Source of the DNA: Alcaligenaceae bacterium
Lineage (GTDB): Bacteria > Pseudomonadota > Gammaproteobacteria > Burkholderiales > Burkholderiaceae_B
Length of the DNA: 14,089 nucleotides
NCBI GenBank assembly: GCA_012511095.1
Contig: JAAZGT010000290.1
Coordinates: 1-14,089 of the forward strand
Reading direction: 5' to 3'
Shown piece after piece: positions 1 to 7,703 of this stretch (its first letter is position 1; every line of letters starts with the position of its first letter). A program made the translations under genes and the position numbers. The notes below the pieces were generated by a model. That model did not search any database. It was not told where the DNA came from and saw only the letters and a list, made by a program, of their open reading frames with translations.

Positions 1-12
1 TGTTAAATAACA
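1..12. repeat. Short palindrome at the window edge
   Basis: TGTTA and TAACA flank AA at 1-12; the next bases AG could extend the stem to sequence outside the window. It may be the end of an upstream terminator or an operator for the transporter gene. Nothing else convincing is seen in 13-62 apart from the weak Shine-Dalgarno at 50-53. Confidence 0.25.
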
Positions 13-62
13 AGTCTTTCATATAAACTGGTGCGATTTACATAATAATGAGATAAAAATTT

Positions 63-1256
63 ATGCTAAAAGACATCTCCCTTTCTGCCGTTGTTGCTGG
101 TTTATTGGCAGTGATCATCGCCTATTGTGGCCCCTTGGTTATTGTGTTCCAAATAGCGACCGTCGCAGGTGTATCTACCGATATGTTGATGAGCTGGGTG
201 TGGGGGATTTCTTTTGGTGTGGGGATTAGTGGCATCATTTTAAGTTACACCTTTAAGATGCCCATTATGACCGGTTGGTCAGTACCAGGTACGGTATTAC
301 TTTTATCACTTTTTCCAACCTTGACAGTGAGCGAGATGGTCGGCGCTCATATGTTGGCAGGTTTGATTATTGTCTTAATCGGCCTATCGGGTCGCTTTGA
401 TCAATTGATGGCTTGGATCCCTAGAGGTGTAGCAGGTGGGATGCTGGCAGGTTTGTTATTCCAGTTTGGAGCGGCCGCCTTTAAAACCATCGGCGCTTCA
501 CCAGCTTTATTGATTTTAATGCTCCTAGTTTATTTGCTAGGTAGAAAATATTTTTCTCGTTATAGCATTGTGGCGGTATTTGTGGTGGGCTTAGCTTTTG
601 TGGCTTTCACTGCTCAACTACATACTGAAAACTTTAATGTACAGTGGGTAGTGCCTCAGCTTATCGCACCAGAGTTTAGTGTTTTTAGTATTTTAAGTTT
701 GACCTTACCTTTGTTATTGGTCAGTTTAAGTGGTCAGTACTTGCCAGGTATGGCGATATTAATGGTTGATGGTTATCGTGATGTTAAGTCACGTCCGATA
801 ATGCTTGTCACTGGTGGTGTATCTTCTATTGTTGCTCTGACTGGTTCTGCGAGCATTGTGTTAGGGGCAATTAGTGCCGCTATTGCCACAGGGCCTGATA
901 GTCATCCTGACCCATCTAAACGTTATATTGCTGGTATCAGTAATGGCATGTTTTATATTATTGGGGCTTTTTTTACAAGCGCCATTGTGACTTTATTTGC
1001 TGTTTTTCCAGCAGAGTTAGTGGCTATTTTGGCTGGTCTTGCTTTATTGAGTTCGATTAATGCCAATATTGTATTAGCGGTTGAGGATGTGGAAAATCGT
1101 GAAGCGGCCTTAATTACTTTTATTGCAACTGCATCAGGCATGACCTGGTTAGGTCTTGCGTCGGCTTTTTGGGGTATTGTGATTGGAATGGCCGTGGCTT
1201 TGTTGTATAACCCTAAGTTACGCTCAGGCATCAAACCCTTATTACTCAATCGTTGA
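63..1256 (+). CDS. BenE-family (benzoate/H+ symporter-like) inner-membrane transporter
   Basis: A 397-residue, almost wholly hydrophobic protein with roughly 11-12 membrane helices and no cleavable signal, the usual size for the BenE family (E. coli YdcO is similar). The clearest family mark is the segment near residues 277-289, reading TGPDSHPDPSKRY, which matches the conserved TGPEAHPDPxRRY loop of BenE proteins. Family members are annotated as proton-coupled benzoate importers, but few have been tested. The conserved stretch just before this loop, usually rich in P-F-G-x-H, reads ALTGSASIVLGAISAAI here, so the substrate may not be benzoate. No aromatic degradation genes are nearby. The ATG at 63 follows a weak GAGA Shine-Dalgarno at 50-53. 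The stop overlaps a TTG codon of the next frame, suggesting co-transcription with the downstream metallopeptidase. Family membership is secure; substrate is not. Confidence 0.88.
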   Translation: MLKDISLSAVVAGLLAVIIAYCGPLVIVFQIATVAGVSTDMLMSWVWGISFGVGISGIILSYTFKMPIMTGWSVPGTVLLLSLFPTLTVSEMVGAHMLAGLIIVLIGLSGRFDQLMAWIPRGVAGGMLAGLLFQFGAAAFKTIGASPALLILMLLVYLLGRKYFSRYSIVAVFVVGLAFVAFTAQLHTENFNVQWVVPQLIAPEFSVFSILSLTLPLLLVSLSGQYLPGMAILMVDGYRDVKSRPIMLVTGGVSSIVALTGSASIVLGAISAAIATGPDSHPDPSKRYIAGISNGMFYIIGAFFTSAIVTLFAVFPAELVAILAGLALLSSINANIVLAVEDVENREAALITFIATASGMTWLGLASAFWGIVIGMAVALLYNPKLRSGIKPLLLNR

Positions 1257-1264
1257 TTTTATTT

Positions 1265-1957
1265 ATGAAAAGTCTTCAAGTCGATTCAATTGACATTCAG
1301 TTGCAACGCAAAGCCATTAAAAACCTCTACATTCGAGTAACTCCGCCAGTGGGGCAGGTAACGGTGTCGGTGCCTAAGCGTTTAAGCGAGCGTGCGGTGA
1401 TGCAGTTTATTAATGATCGCTTACCTTGGATTAAAGAGCAGCAACTTAAATTTGCTGATTATGCCGCACCTATTGAGCCGCAGTTTGTAGATGGTGAAAG
1501 TCACTATTTATGGGGCGAAGCACATACCTTAAAAGTGATTGAGCGCCATGGCAAGCACGAGCTTCTCAAAATTGGTAATGAACTACATTTATATGCGCGC
1601 GCGACTACTACGACTAAAAATAAATCCTTAGTAGTCGATGAGTTTTATAAACAATGTATTGAGCAACAATTAGAGTCGATGCTGCCATTTTGGGAAGATA
1701 GAATGTCTGTTACTGTACCCAATCTTGTGTTGCGTCGTATGAAATCACGTTGGGGCAGTTGCAGAAGTGATGGTCAACGCATTTGCTTAAATAGTGAATT
1801 AGCTAAGTATCCACTCGATTGTTTGGAATATGTCTTAGTGCATGAAATGGTGCATTTATTTGAGATGAGCCATAATCATCGTTTTAAAGCATTGATGGAT
1901 CGTTTTTTACCCGATTGGCGTGAGCGTAAAATGCGCTTAAATAATCGTGTGTTTTAA
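1265..1957 (+). CDS. YgjP/WTM-type (SprT-like, DUF45) zinc metallopeptidase
   Basis: A soluble protein of 230 residues from the ATG at 1265. It carries HEMVH (His193, Glu194, His197), followed by EMSHNHRF, in which His203 is the likely third zinc ligand; this HExxH plus xMxH pattern and the upstream MKSRWGSC block (residues 163-170) are diagnostic for the YgjP-like M48-related family (PF01863, formerly DUF45). The N-terminal half has the short beta-rich region with basic residues typical of the family. The biological substrate is unknown for most members. An alternative TTG start at 1253 overlaps the stop of the transporter (TTGA) and would add four residues (MILF); neither start has a good Shine-Dalgarno, and ATG 1265 is chosen because it is the standard codon and begins the conserved part. 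Family call is firm, start less so. Confidence 0.88.
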   Translation: MKSLQVDSIDIQLQRKAIKNLYIRVTPPVGQVTVSVPKRLSERAVMQFINDRLPWIKEQQLKFADYAAPIEPQFVDGESHYLWGEAHTLKVIERHGKHELLKIGNELHLYARATTTTKNKSLVVDEFYKQCIEQQLESMLPFWEDRMSVTVPNLVLRRMKSRWGSCRSDGQRICLNSELAKYPLDCLEYVLVHEMVHLFEMSHNHRFKALMDRFLPDWRERKMRLNNRVF

Positions 1958-1976
1958 ATGATTTAAAGGTATTTAT

Positions 1977-2243
1977 ATGGAAGTGGCTTTATCTTATATT
2001 TCAACCGGACTATATGTGTTGGGTGCCATTATTTCTTTTTTTGGAATTATTTGTTTGAGCACATTAAATGCTAAACCTAATGCCAAAAACCAAGCCTTAT
2101 TGGATGAACTTAGTCCAGAGCAGATTGCTCAGGCTAAGAAAAATGCGCGCAATGCTTTTATTTATATTTTTGTCTTTGGTATCTTAATAGCTTTGATTGG
2201 TTATGTATTAAGTGTATTTGCGAGTAAGCTATATGGCGTTTGA
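1977..2243 (+). CDS. Small two-helix membrane protein, function unknown
   Basis: An 88-residue protein that I do not recognise. Two hydrophobic segments, about residues 7-29 and 60-82, are long enough to cross the membrane. The intervening loop (31-58) carries several lysines and a short amphipathic stretch around DELSPEQIAQAKKNARN, so by the positive-inside rule the loop would be cytoplasmic and both termini periplasmic. The ATG at 1977 has an AAAGG Shine-Dalgarno at 1965-1969 with a 7-nt spacer, supporting real translation. It begins 19 bp after the metallopeptidase stop and is probably in the same transcript. It could be a substrate, partner or regulator of the protease, but nothing in the sequence proves this. 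Confidence 0.75.
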   Translation: MEVALSYISTGLYVLGAIISFFGIICLSTLNAKPNAKNQALLDELSPEQIAQAKKNARNAFIYIFVFGILIALIGYVLSVFASKLYGV

Positions 2244-2263
2244 TTTGCTTTAATTAAATCAAA
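2239..2263. terminator. Weak AT-rich inverted repeat between convergent genes
   Basis: TTTGATTT at 2239-2246 pairs with AAATCAAA at 2256-2263 around a 9-nt loop. The arms overlap the stop codons of the small membrane protein and of the Sel1-repeat gene, which converge here with only 15 bp between them. The stem has very little GC and no long T tract, so it would be a weak bidirectional terminator at best. Confidence 0.35.
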
Positions 2264-2948
2264 AATCTATAACTTCAGTGGTGTTTTGAGTTTCTTCCAA
2301 AAGCTCTTTTTCAGCAAGCTCATTGAGTTCATCATCGATACGCTTAAATGGTTCGCAACTTGCATAAACTCCTTGGTCACACGATTTTTTATACCAATTA
2401 CGAGCAGTTTCTAAATCTCTTTCAACTCCAAGACCATTTTCATAGAGTGAAGCTAAGGCCGCGTATGCAGGAATATAATTTTGTTGTGCAGAGCGACTAA
2501 ACCACCGATACGCCTCTTTAGGGTTTCTTTCTAATTCATCATAATCACCTAAATCTAGGTAAATAGAAGCAAGCATAAATTGTGCCTCAGGTTCACCTTG
2601 TTCGGCAGCAGTCTTAAAGCGATTTTTGGCCTGAGCAAAATCTTGCGTAACACCCATACCGTAGAAATAACTTTTGGCTAAGAGATTTTGACCTAGTTGG
2701 TGGCCTTGATTAGCAGCGAGTCTGAACCATCGCACTGCTTCTTTGAAATTTTGCTCGACACCTAAATAATTAACCTGATAGGCTAAGCCGACCAAAACTT
2801 GAGAGCCAGCATGGCCGCGTTGGGCTGATTGAAGTTGCTCTTCAAAAAGTCCAGGAGCTAGTTCATTATCGTGTGGAGCTTGTGCTAAAGCGGCGGTGCC
2901 ACTCAACAGACAAAGGGCGGTTATACATCTAATAAGTAAAAACTTCAT
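2259..2948 (-). CDS. Secreted Sel1-repeat (TPR-like) protein
   Basis: A 229-residue protein with a signal peptide (MKFLLIRCITALCLLSGTAALAQA, cleavage likely after Ala22 or Ala24), so it should be periplasmic. The mature part holds four Sel1-like repeats at about residues 47-82, 83-118, 119-157 and 158-193, each ending in a motif such as AVRWFRLAANQG, AKNRFKTAAEQG or ARNWYKKSCDQG. Repeat 3 is longer, with an insertion DYDELERNP. Cys190 and Cys198 could form a disulfide in the periplasm. Sel1 repeats form protein-binding alpha solenoids; the partner is unknown. The start has a good Shine-Dalgarno (AAAGGTGA on the minus strand, ending about 4 nt upstream). The gene lies 50 bp downstream of tex on the same strand, with no visible terminator between, so it is likely read through from the tex promoter. 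Confidence 0.87.
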   Translation of the reverse strand: MKFLLIRCITALCLLSGTAALAQAPHDNELAPGLFEEQLQSAQRGHAGSQVLVGLAYQVNYLGVEQNFKEAVRWFRLAANQGHQLGQNLLAKSYFYGMGVTQDFAQAKNRFKTAAEQGEPEAQFMLASIYLDLGDYDELERNPKEAYRWFSRSAQQNYIPAYAALASLYENGLGVERDLETARNWYKKSCDQGVYASCEPFKRIDDELNELAEKELLEETQNTTEVIDF

Positions 2949-2998
2949 AGCGTCACCTTTAAATCGTTAATGGCACCGTTAGGGTCTATAAGACTAGA

Positions 2999-5404
2999 TT
3001 ACCTCTTTAGTTTAGCAAAAGCTGCGGCCATTGCACCCATTGGCTCTTTTTCATGGCGTTGATTGCGTTGTGAAGTACCGCGCTTACGATCTTGACCACC
3101 TCGGCGACCTTCATCTCGACCGCTACGACCACTGCGAGCGCCACCACTGGTAGCACCCGGCTCATCGTCTAAGCGCATGCTTAGATTGATACGGTTGCGG
3201 TCAACATCAACCTCGAGCACTTTAACCTTAACAGTTTGGCCGACGCGCACAACTTCACGTGGGTCATTAATAAATTTATCAGATAATGCCGAGATATGCA
3301 CTAAACCGTCTTGACCAACGCCTACATCCACAAAGGCACCAAAGGCGGCGACATTACTAACAACGCCCTCTAGTACCATACCAGGGATAAGGTCCTGAAT
3401 TGATTCAACCCCTTCTTGGAAAGTGGCTGTCTTAAACTCAGGACGTGGGTCACGACCAGGTTTTTCTAGTTCACTAAAGATATCTTTAACCGTAGGTAAA
3501 CCGAATTTCTCATCAGTGAAGTTGCTTGGTGACACGCCTTTAAGCGCATCCGTTTGACCCATAATATCTTTAATATCAGCTTGGATCTTTTCTAAAATAC
3601 GCTCAACCACAGGATAAGCCTCTGGGTGAACTGCTGAGGCATCGAGTGGGTTATCACCTTGTAAAATGCGCAAGAAACCTGCCGCTTGTTCAAAGGTCTT
3701 AGGACCAAAACGTGAAACCTCAAGAAGCTTTTTACGATTAGTAAATGCACCATTGGCATCACGCCATTCAACGATGTTTTTGGCTAAAGTATTATTTAAA
3801 CCAGACACTCTAGCAAGTAGAGCGGCAGAAGCAGTATTTACATCCACACCCACTGCGTTAACACAGTCTTCAACAACGGCATCAAGTGAGCGAGCTAATT
3901 CGCGTTGGTTGACATCATGCTGATACTGACCAACACCAATAGCCTTGGGCTCAATTTTAACTAGCTCGGCCAATGGGTCTTGTAAACGACGCGCAATAGA
4001 TACTGCACCACGTAAGCTAACGTCTAAATCTGGGAACTCAGCAGCTGCTAATTCTGATGCAGAGTAAACAGAAGCACCTGCCTCAGAAATAACGATTTTC
4101 TTAACCTTATCGAGTTTGAAATCTTTGATTAATTCAGCCACTAAGCGCTCGGTTTCACGAGAAGCGGTACCGTTACCGATGGCAATTAAATCAATATCAT
4201 GTTTTGCGACTAGTGCGGCTAAGGTATTGATACTGCCTTTGCGATCGCGACGAGGTTCAAATGGATAAATAGTGGCTGTATCTAATAGCTTACCGGTGGC
4301 ATCAATGGCCGCCACCTTAACACCAGTACGAATACCAGGGTCGAGGCCAAGTACCGCTTTAGGACCAGCTGGTGCAGCTAAGAGTAAATCCTTTAAATTA
4401 TCTGCGAAAACTTTAATCGCTTCTTCTTCTGCGCGTTCACGAAGTTGGGTCATGAACTCACTTTCAAAGGCGGTTAATAATTTCACGCGCCAAGTCCATC
4501 GAGCTACGTCTGCTAGCCATTTGCCACGTGGAGTGGCTGTAGCTTCAAAATCTGCATCTAAGTTTAAGTAGTCGACAATGCGCTCAATACAAGGGTGAGG
4601 CGTTAGCTCCTCTTGTTCAGGTTGCAAACCAATGCGCAGGTCTAAAAAGCCTTGTTGACGACCGCGTAACATCGCTAAAATACGATGTGATGGCATGGTT
4701 TCTAAGCGCTCGCTAAAGTCATACCAGTCGCGGAATGTATCGCCTTCTTGCTCTTTACCTTCAACCACTTTGGAGTATAAAAGACCCTGTTTAGAAAGAA
4801 ATTCACGCATTTGTGCTAACAGATCCGCATCCTCAGCAAAACGCTCAGATAAGATATCGCGCGCACCATCTAAAGCAGTCTTAGCGTCAGTGATTTTATG
4901 CTCTTCATTGAGGTAATTAAGAGCGAGTTCTTCGGGAATAGCTTGGGGATCTTCGAGAATAGCATCAGCTAAAGGCTCTAGACCTGCTTCAATGGCGATT
5001 TGAGCACGAGTGCGACGCTTAGGTCTATAAGGTGCATAAAGGTCCTCTAAACGTTGTTTAGTGTCTGCCTCGAGGATATTACTTAGCAATTCAGGCGTAA
5101 GTTTTTCTTGTGAGTTGATTGACTCTAGAATGGCTAAGCGACGCTCTTCTAATTCGCGTACATAGATTAAACGGACCTCTAATTGGCGCAGCACAGTATC
5201 ATCTAAACCACCCGTAACTTCTTTACGATAACGGGCAATAAATGGTACGGTCGCACCTTCATCTAATAAACCAACGGCTGCTGCTACTTGGCTCGACTTA
5301 ACTGAAAGCTCTTCAGCTAATTGCTCAATAATGCGTGCTGTATCAACTTCTTGTGGAATATCTAGCTGGGAATTTTCAGTGCTGTTCGTTACAGATTCTG
5401 TCAT
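2999..5404 (-). CDS. tex: Tex, S1-domain RNA-binding transcription accessory protein
   Basis: An 801-residue cytoplasmic protein of usual Tex length and domain order. The N-terminal Tex_N region contains EGATVPFIARYRKEVTGGLDD (about 49-69). A YqgF/RNase H-like fold begins at LDPGIRTG (354-361). Helix-hairpin-helix elements lie near 518-578, including RFGPKTFEQAAGFLRI. An S1 RNA-binding domain occupies about 675-744 (GMVLEGVVSNVAAFGAFVDVG onward). After it come 57 residues rich in Arg, Gly and Ser ending in AAAFAKLKR, a basic tail probably assisting nucleic-acid binding. Tex was first linked to toxin-gene transcription in Bordetella pertussis; homologues bind RNA and are tied to transcription and RNA quality control, though the precise role is unsettled. 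ATG is at 5404-5402 with a GAGAG Shine-Dalgarno. The gene is divergent from the DinG-like helicase and leads an operon with the Sel1 protein. Confidence 0.96.
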   Translation of the reverse strand: MTESVTNSTENSQLDIPQEVDTARIIEQLAEELSVKSSQVAAAVGLLDEGATVPFIARYRKEVTGGLDDTVLRQLEVRLIYVRELEERRLAILESINSQEKLTPELLSNILEADTKQRLEDLYAPYRPKRRTRAQIAIEAGLEPLADAILEDPQAIPEELALNYLNEEHKITDAKTALDGARDILSERFAEDADLLAQMREFLSKQGLLYSKVVEGKEQEGDTFRDWYDFSERLETMPSHRILAMLRGRQQGFLDLRIGLQPEQEELTPHPCIERIVDYLNLDADFEATATPRGKWLADVARWTWRVKLLTAFESEFMTQLRERAEEEAIKVFADNLKDLLLAAPAGPKAVLGLDPGIRTGVKVAAIDATGKLLDTATIYPFEPRRDRKGSINTLAALVAKHDIDLIAIGNGTASRETERLVAELIKDFKLDKVKKIVISEAGASVYSASELAAAEFPDLDVSLRGAVSIARRLQDPLAELVKIEPKAIGVGQYQHDVNQRELARSLDAVVEDCVNAVGVDVNTASAALLARVSGLNNTLAKNIVEWRDANGAFTNRKKLLEVSRFGPKTFEQAAGFLRILQGDNPLDASAVHPEAYPVVERILEKIQADIKDIMGQTDALKGVSPSNFTDEKFGLPTVKDIFSELEKPGRDPRPEFKTATFQEGVESIQDLIPGMVLEGVVSNVAAFGAFVDVGVGQDGLVHISALSDKFINDPREVVRVGQTVKVKVLEVDVDRNRINLSMRLDDEPGATSGGARSGRSGRDEGRRGGQDRKRGTSQRNQRHEKEPMGAMAAAFAKLKR

Positions 5405-5460
5405 CTCACTCTCAAGTATTTAATAATGAAGTTAGTCATTTTGCCATAACTGGGTGGCTA

Positions 5461-5489
5461 AATATATTCATCAGCAAGGATTGCTACAA
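5461..5489 (-). promoter_or_regulatory. Candidate sigma-70 promoter for tex
   Basis: On the minus strand TTGTAG (5489-5484) and TATATT (5466-5461) are separated by 17 bp, a fair match to -35 and -10 boxes. The transcript would start near 5454, giving a leader of about 50 nt before the tex ATG. Its -35 and spacer overlap the palindromes at 5473-5502 and the helicase promoter candidate. This is a by-eye consensus match. Confidence 0.4.
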
Positions 5490-5502
5490 TTGCTTATAGC
5501 AA
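5473..5502. promoter_or_regulatory. Paired 13-bp palindromes in the tex/helicase control region, possible operator
   Basis: Four copies of one pentamer form two palindromes: AGCAA-GGA-TTGCT at 5473-5485 and TTGCT-TAT-AGCAA at 5490-5502, separated by ACAA. Centres are 17 bp apart. Both lie within overlapping, divergent promoter candidates for tex and the helicase, where a bound repressor would block both. The regulator is unknown, and alternative readings are a chance arrangement or hairpins in the leader. Confidence 0.4.
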
Positions 5503-5510
5503 AATATAGT
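5481..5510 (+). promoter_or_regulatory. Candidate sigma-70 promoter for the DinG/YoaA-type helicase
   Basis: TTGCTA (5481-5486) and TATAGT (5505-5510) stand 18 bp apart, matching the consensus boxes at four and five of six positions. Transcription would start near 5517, about 29 nt before the TTG start codon and upstream of the AGGA Shine-Dalgarno at 5535-5538. The -35 and spacer overlap the second palindrome. By-eye match only. Confidence 0.45.
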
Positions 5511-5545
5511 TAATAATCACTTAAATCAATTTTTAGGATAGACAC

Positions 5546-7651
5546 TTGAGTTTTAACGTCAGCCGGTTTTTTTCAGATGATGGTCCCTTTGCCGGTACTG
5601 TTGCTAATTTTACTAAGCGCCAAGCCCAGACTGAGCTTGCCCAAGCTATTGAGGACACGTTTAGCAAACGAGGTACTTTGATTGCCGAAGCAGGTACTGG
5701 TACAGGTAAAACGTGGGCTTATTTAGTGCCTGCCTTATTAGAGCCGACTAAAGTGATTATTTCTACTGGTACGCGTAACCTCCAAGATCAGATCTATCAA
5801 AAAGATGTGCCACAAGTGTGCGCTGCAATGGGTATACCGGCTGTGGTTAGTGTACTTAAAGGGCGCTCTAATTATGTTTGTCATCATTATTTACAAGAGT
5901 TAGAGCAGTCTGAAGCTGGCTTACACTCCAAGGCTGAGGTGCCACAATTAAAAGCCATACGTCGTTTTGCTGATACCTCTGCCACGGGCGATAAGGCAGA
6001 TTGCACTGCAGTACCCGAAAATGCCGACATTTGGCATCGAGTGACTTCCACGGCAGAAAATTGCTTAGGCCAAGATTGTCAGTTTTCTGAGGAGTGCTTT
6101 ACTAATAAAGCGAGAGCCCTGGCTCAAGAGGCTGATGTGGTGGTGATTAATCATGCGCTATTTTTAGCGGATCTGGCTTTAAGACAAGAGGGCATCTATG
6201 ATCTTCTGCCATCTGCTGGTGCCATTGTTTTTGATGAAGCGCATCAATTGCCAGATTATGCCACTCGTTTTTTAGGTGAGCAAATTAGCGGCCAAAAAAT
6301 TAACGAATGGCAGCGCCGAGCTTTAGCTGTGGTCAGAGCGCAGCTCAAAGGGGTATCTCAAGACATTGAACCATTATTGCAAGAAGTGATTAAGGCATCA
6401 ATGGAGTTTCGTTTGCAATTGATGCCCTTAGAGGAAATGCAAAATCAACAGGCCTTAGTCCAAAACTTAGAAAATTACGACAGGGTGATGGGCCGCCTAG
6501 ATGAGCTGGCAGAGGCTATTAATGTGGCAGTTCGCGCTTTATTAAAATATCAAGATAAGCATCCTGATATTAATGCTGCAACTCGAGAGGGAGCGGCTCT
6601 TTATGATAGTTTAATGCGTTGGTCGCGCAGTCATGATATCGCGGGCTCCAAAACGGCTGCGAGCACAAATGATGACAGCAGCTCAACAGCTAAAGTGTCT
6701 GAGCCTGATGATGAGGGTGATGATAGTCTTAGCTCCCTAGTTGCAGAAAAACTTGATGAGGAGCATCAAAAGGTCCCCGAGTTTAAAGACACACCCTATG
6801 TATGTTGGATTAACTTAACTCAAAACGCCTATCAGTTACAACGTGCTCCTTTAAGTGTGCGCCATTTTGGTACTTTTAAACAAGCCGATCAAGCGTGGAT
6901 ATTTACCTCGGCAACGCTTTCAGTCAACGGTAACTTTGACCATTTTATTAATAATCTAGGGCTATATGATGCTGAAACCAAGGTATGGAAATCACCTTTC
7001 CAATACCAAGATAACACCATCATGTTGATCCCAAAATTACCCTTACCAGATCATCTTAACTTTAGAACAGAGTTTATCGAGATGTTGTTGCCCTTGATTA
7101 AGGCAACGCATGGAGGTGTTTTAATTTTATGCACTTCTTTAAGGGCGGTAGATGATTTTTCAGAGTTGTTATTACAGCGTCTAGATGAGGAAAATATTGA
7201 CCGACCTCTCCTTAAGCAGGGCGAAAATTCCCGTGCTTATTTGATGGATAAATTCCGTCTAGAGGGCAATGCTATTTTGGTCGGTAGTGCGAGTTTTTGG
7301 GAGGGTGTAGATTTTCCCGGTGATTTATTAACACTGGTGGCCATCGATAAAATTCCTTTTATGTCGCCTGACGATCCAGTACTTGATGCTCGTATTAAAG
7401 ACTGTGAAAATCGTGGTGGTAGCCCATTCTTTGAGATTCAAATTCCCCATGCTGCCATTAGTTTAAAGCAGGGGGCGGGTCGTTTGATTCGTAGTGAAAA
7501 TGATGCGGGTGTGTTGGTTATTGGTGATGTGCGTTTGGTGGAAAAGGGTTACGGCAAAAGGTTGTGGCAAGGTTTACCGGATTTTTATCGTACACGTGAA
7601 CCAGCCGATGCGCTACAGTTCCTAAATTATTTAAGTCAGCAGAAAAAATAA
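5546..7651 (+). CDS. DinG/YoaA-family iron-sulfur ATP-dependent DNA helicase
   Basis: A 701-residue superfamily 2 (XPD-like) helicase expected to unwind DNA 5'-3' in repair. Visible motifs in order: Walker A AEAGTGTGKT (47-56); motif Ia-like ISTGTRNLQDQIY (72-84); four cysteines placed like the [4Fe-4S] ligands of this family, Cys112, Cys173, Cys178 and Cys184; DEAH box (230-233); GSASFWEGVDFPG from about 580; and motif VI QGAGRLIRS from about 642. The N-terminus (GPFAGTVANFTKRQAQTELAQA) resembles YoaA more than E. coli DinG, so no symbol is assigned. A Ser/Asp/Glu-rich segment at about 365-405 looks like a disordered acidic linker. The start is TTG at 5546, supported by AGGA at 5535-5538 with a 7-nt spacer and by the lack of an in-frame ATG before the conserved N-terminal block. 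Family is certain; DinG versus YoaA is a judgement. Confidence 0.93.
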   Translation: MSFNVSRFFSDDGPFAGTVANFTKRQAQTELAQAIEDTFSKRGTLIAEAGTGTGKTWAYLVPALLEPTKVIISTGTRNLQDQIYQKDVPQVCAAMGIPAVVSVLKGRSNYVCHHYLQELEQSEAGLHSKAEVPQLKAIRRFADTSATGDKADCTAVPENADIWHRVTSTAENCLGQDCQFSEECFTNKARALAQEADVVVINHALFLADLALRQEGIYDLLPSAGAIVFDEAHQLPDYATRFLGEQISGQKINEWQRRALAVVRAQLKGVSQDIEPLLQEVIKASMEFRLQLMPLEEMQNQQALVQNLENYDRVMGRLDELAEAINVAVRALLKYQDKHPDINAATREGAALYDSLMRWSRSHDIAGSKTAASTNDDSSSTAKVSEPDDEGDDSLSSLVAEKLDEEHQKVPEFKDTPYVCWINLTQNAYQLQRAPLSVRHFGTFKQADQAWIFTSATLSVNGNFDHFINNLGLYDAETKVWKSPFQYQDNTIMLIPKLPLPDHLNFRTEFIEMLLPLIKATHGGVLILCTSLRAVDDFSELLLQRLDEENIDRPLLKQGENSRAYLMDKFRLEGNAILVGSASFWEGVDFPGDLLTLVAIDKIPFMSPDDPVLDARIKDCENRGGSPFFEIQIPHAAISLKQGAGRLIRSENDAGVLVIGDVRLVEKGYGKRLWQGLPDFYRTREPADALQFLNYLSQQKK

Positions 7652-7652
7652 A

Positions 7653-7684
7653 ATAAGCCCAGTACAAATTAATACTGGGCTTAT
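7653..7684 (-). terminator. Strong intrinsic terminator for bamD, possibly bidirectional
   Basis: A perfect 12-bp stem, ATAAGCCCAGTA (7653-7664) against TACTGGGCTTAT (7673-7684), encloses an 8-nt loop. Read on the minus strand, downstream of bamD, the stem runs into a T-rich tract (TTTTATTTTTT, complement of about 7642-7652), the classic Rho-independent form. On the plus strand only a short TTATAT follows the GC-rich part, so termination of the helicase transcript is likely weaker. It starts 2 bp after the helicase stop. Confidence 0.85.
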
Positions 7685-7703
7685 ATCGAACTATTAAAGC
7701 TTA

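Noticed and set aside
953..1249. Minus-strand 98-residue frame inside the BenE-family gene
   Set aside because: Antisense shadow of a membrane protein gene with no motif support.
1977..2243. Small membrane protein as a toxin or antitoxin
   Set aside because: It has two long helices and no toxin-like partner or antisense RNA signal nearby; plain conserved membrane protein is more economical.
3666..4916. Plus-strand open frames opposite tex (about 73-99 residues)
   Set aside because: They lie wholly inside the well-supported tex gene, show no family motif and have compositions typical of antisense translation.
5405..5545. LexA box controlling the DinG-type helicase
   Set aside because: No CTGT-N8-ACAG type sequence is visible; the palindromes have a different half-site.
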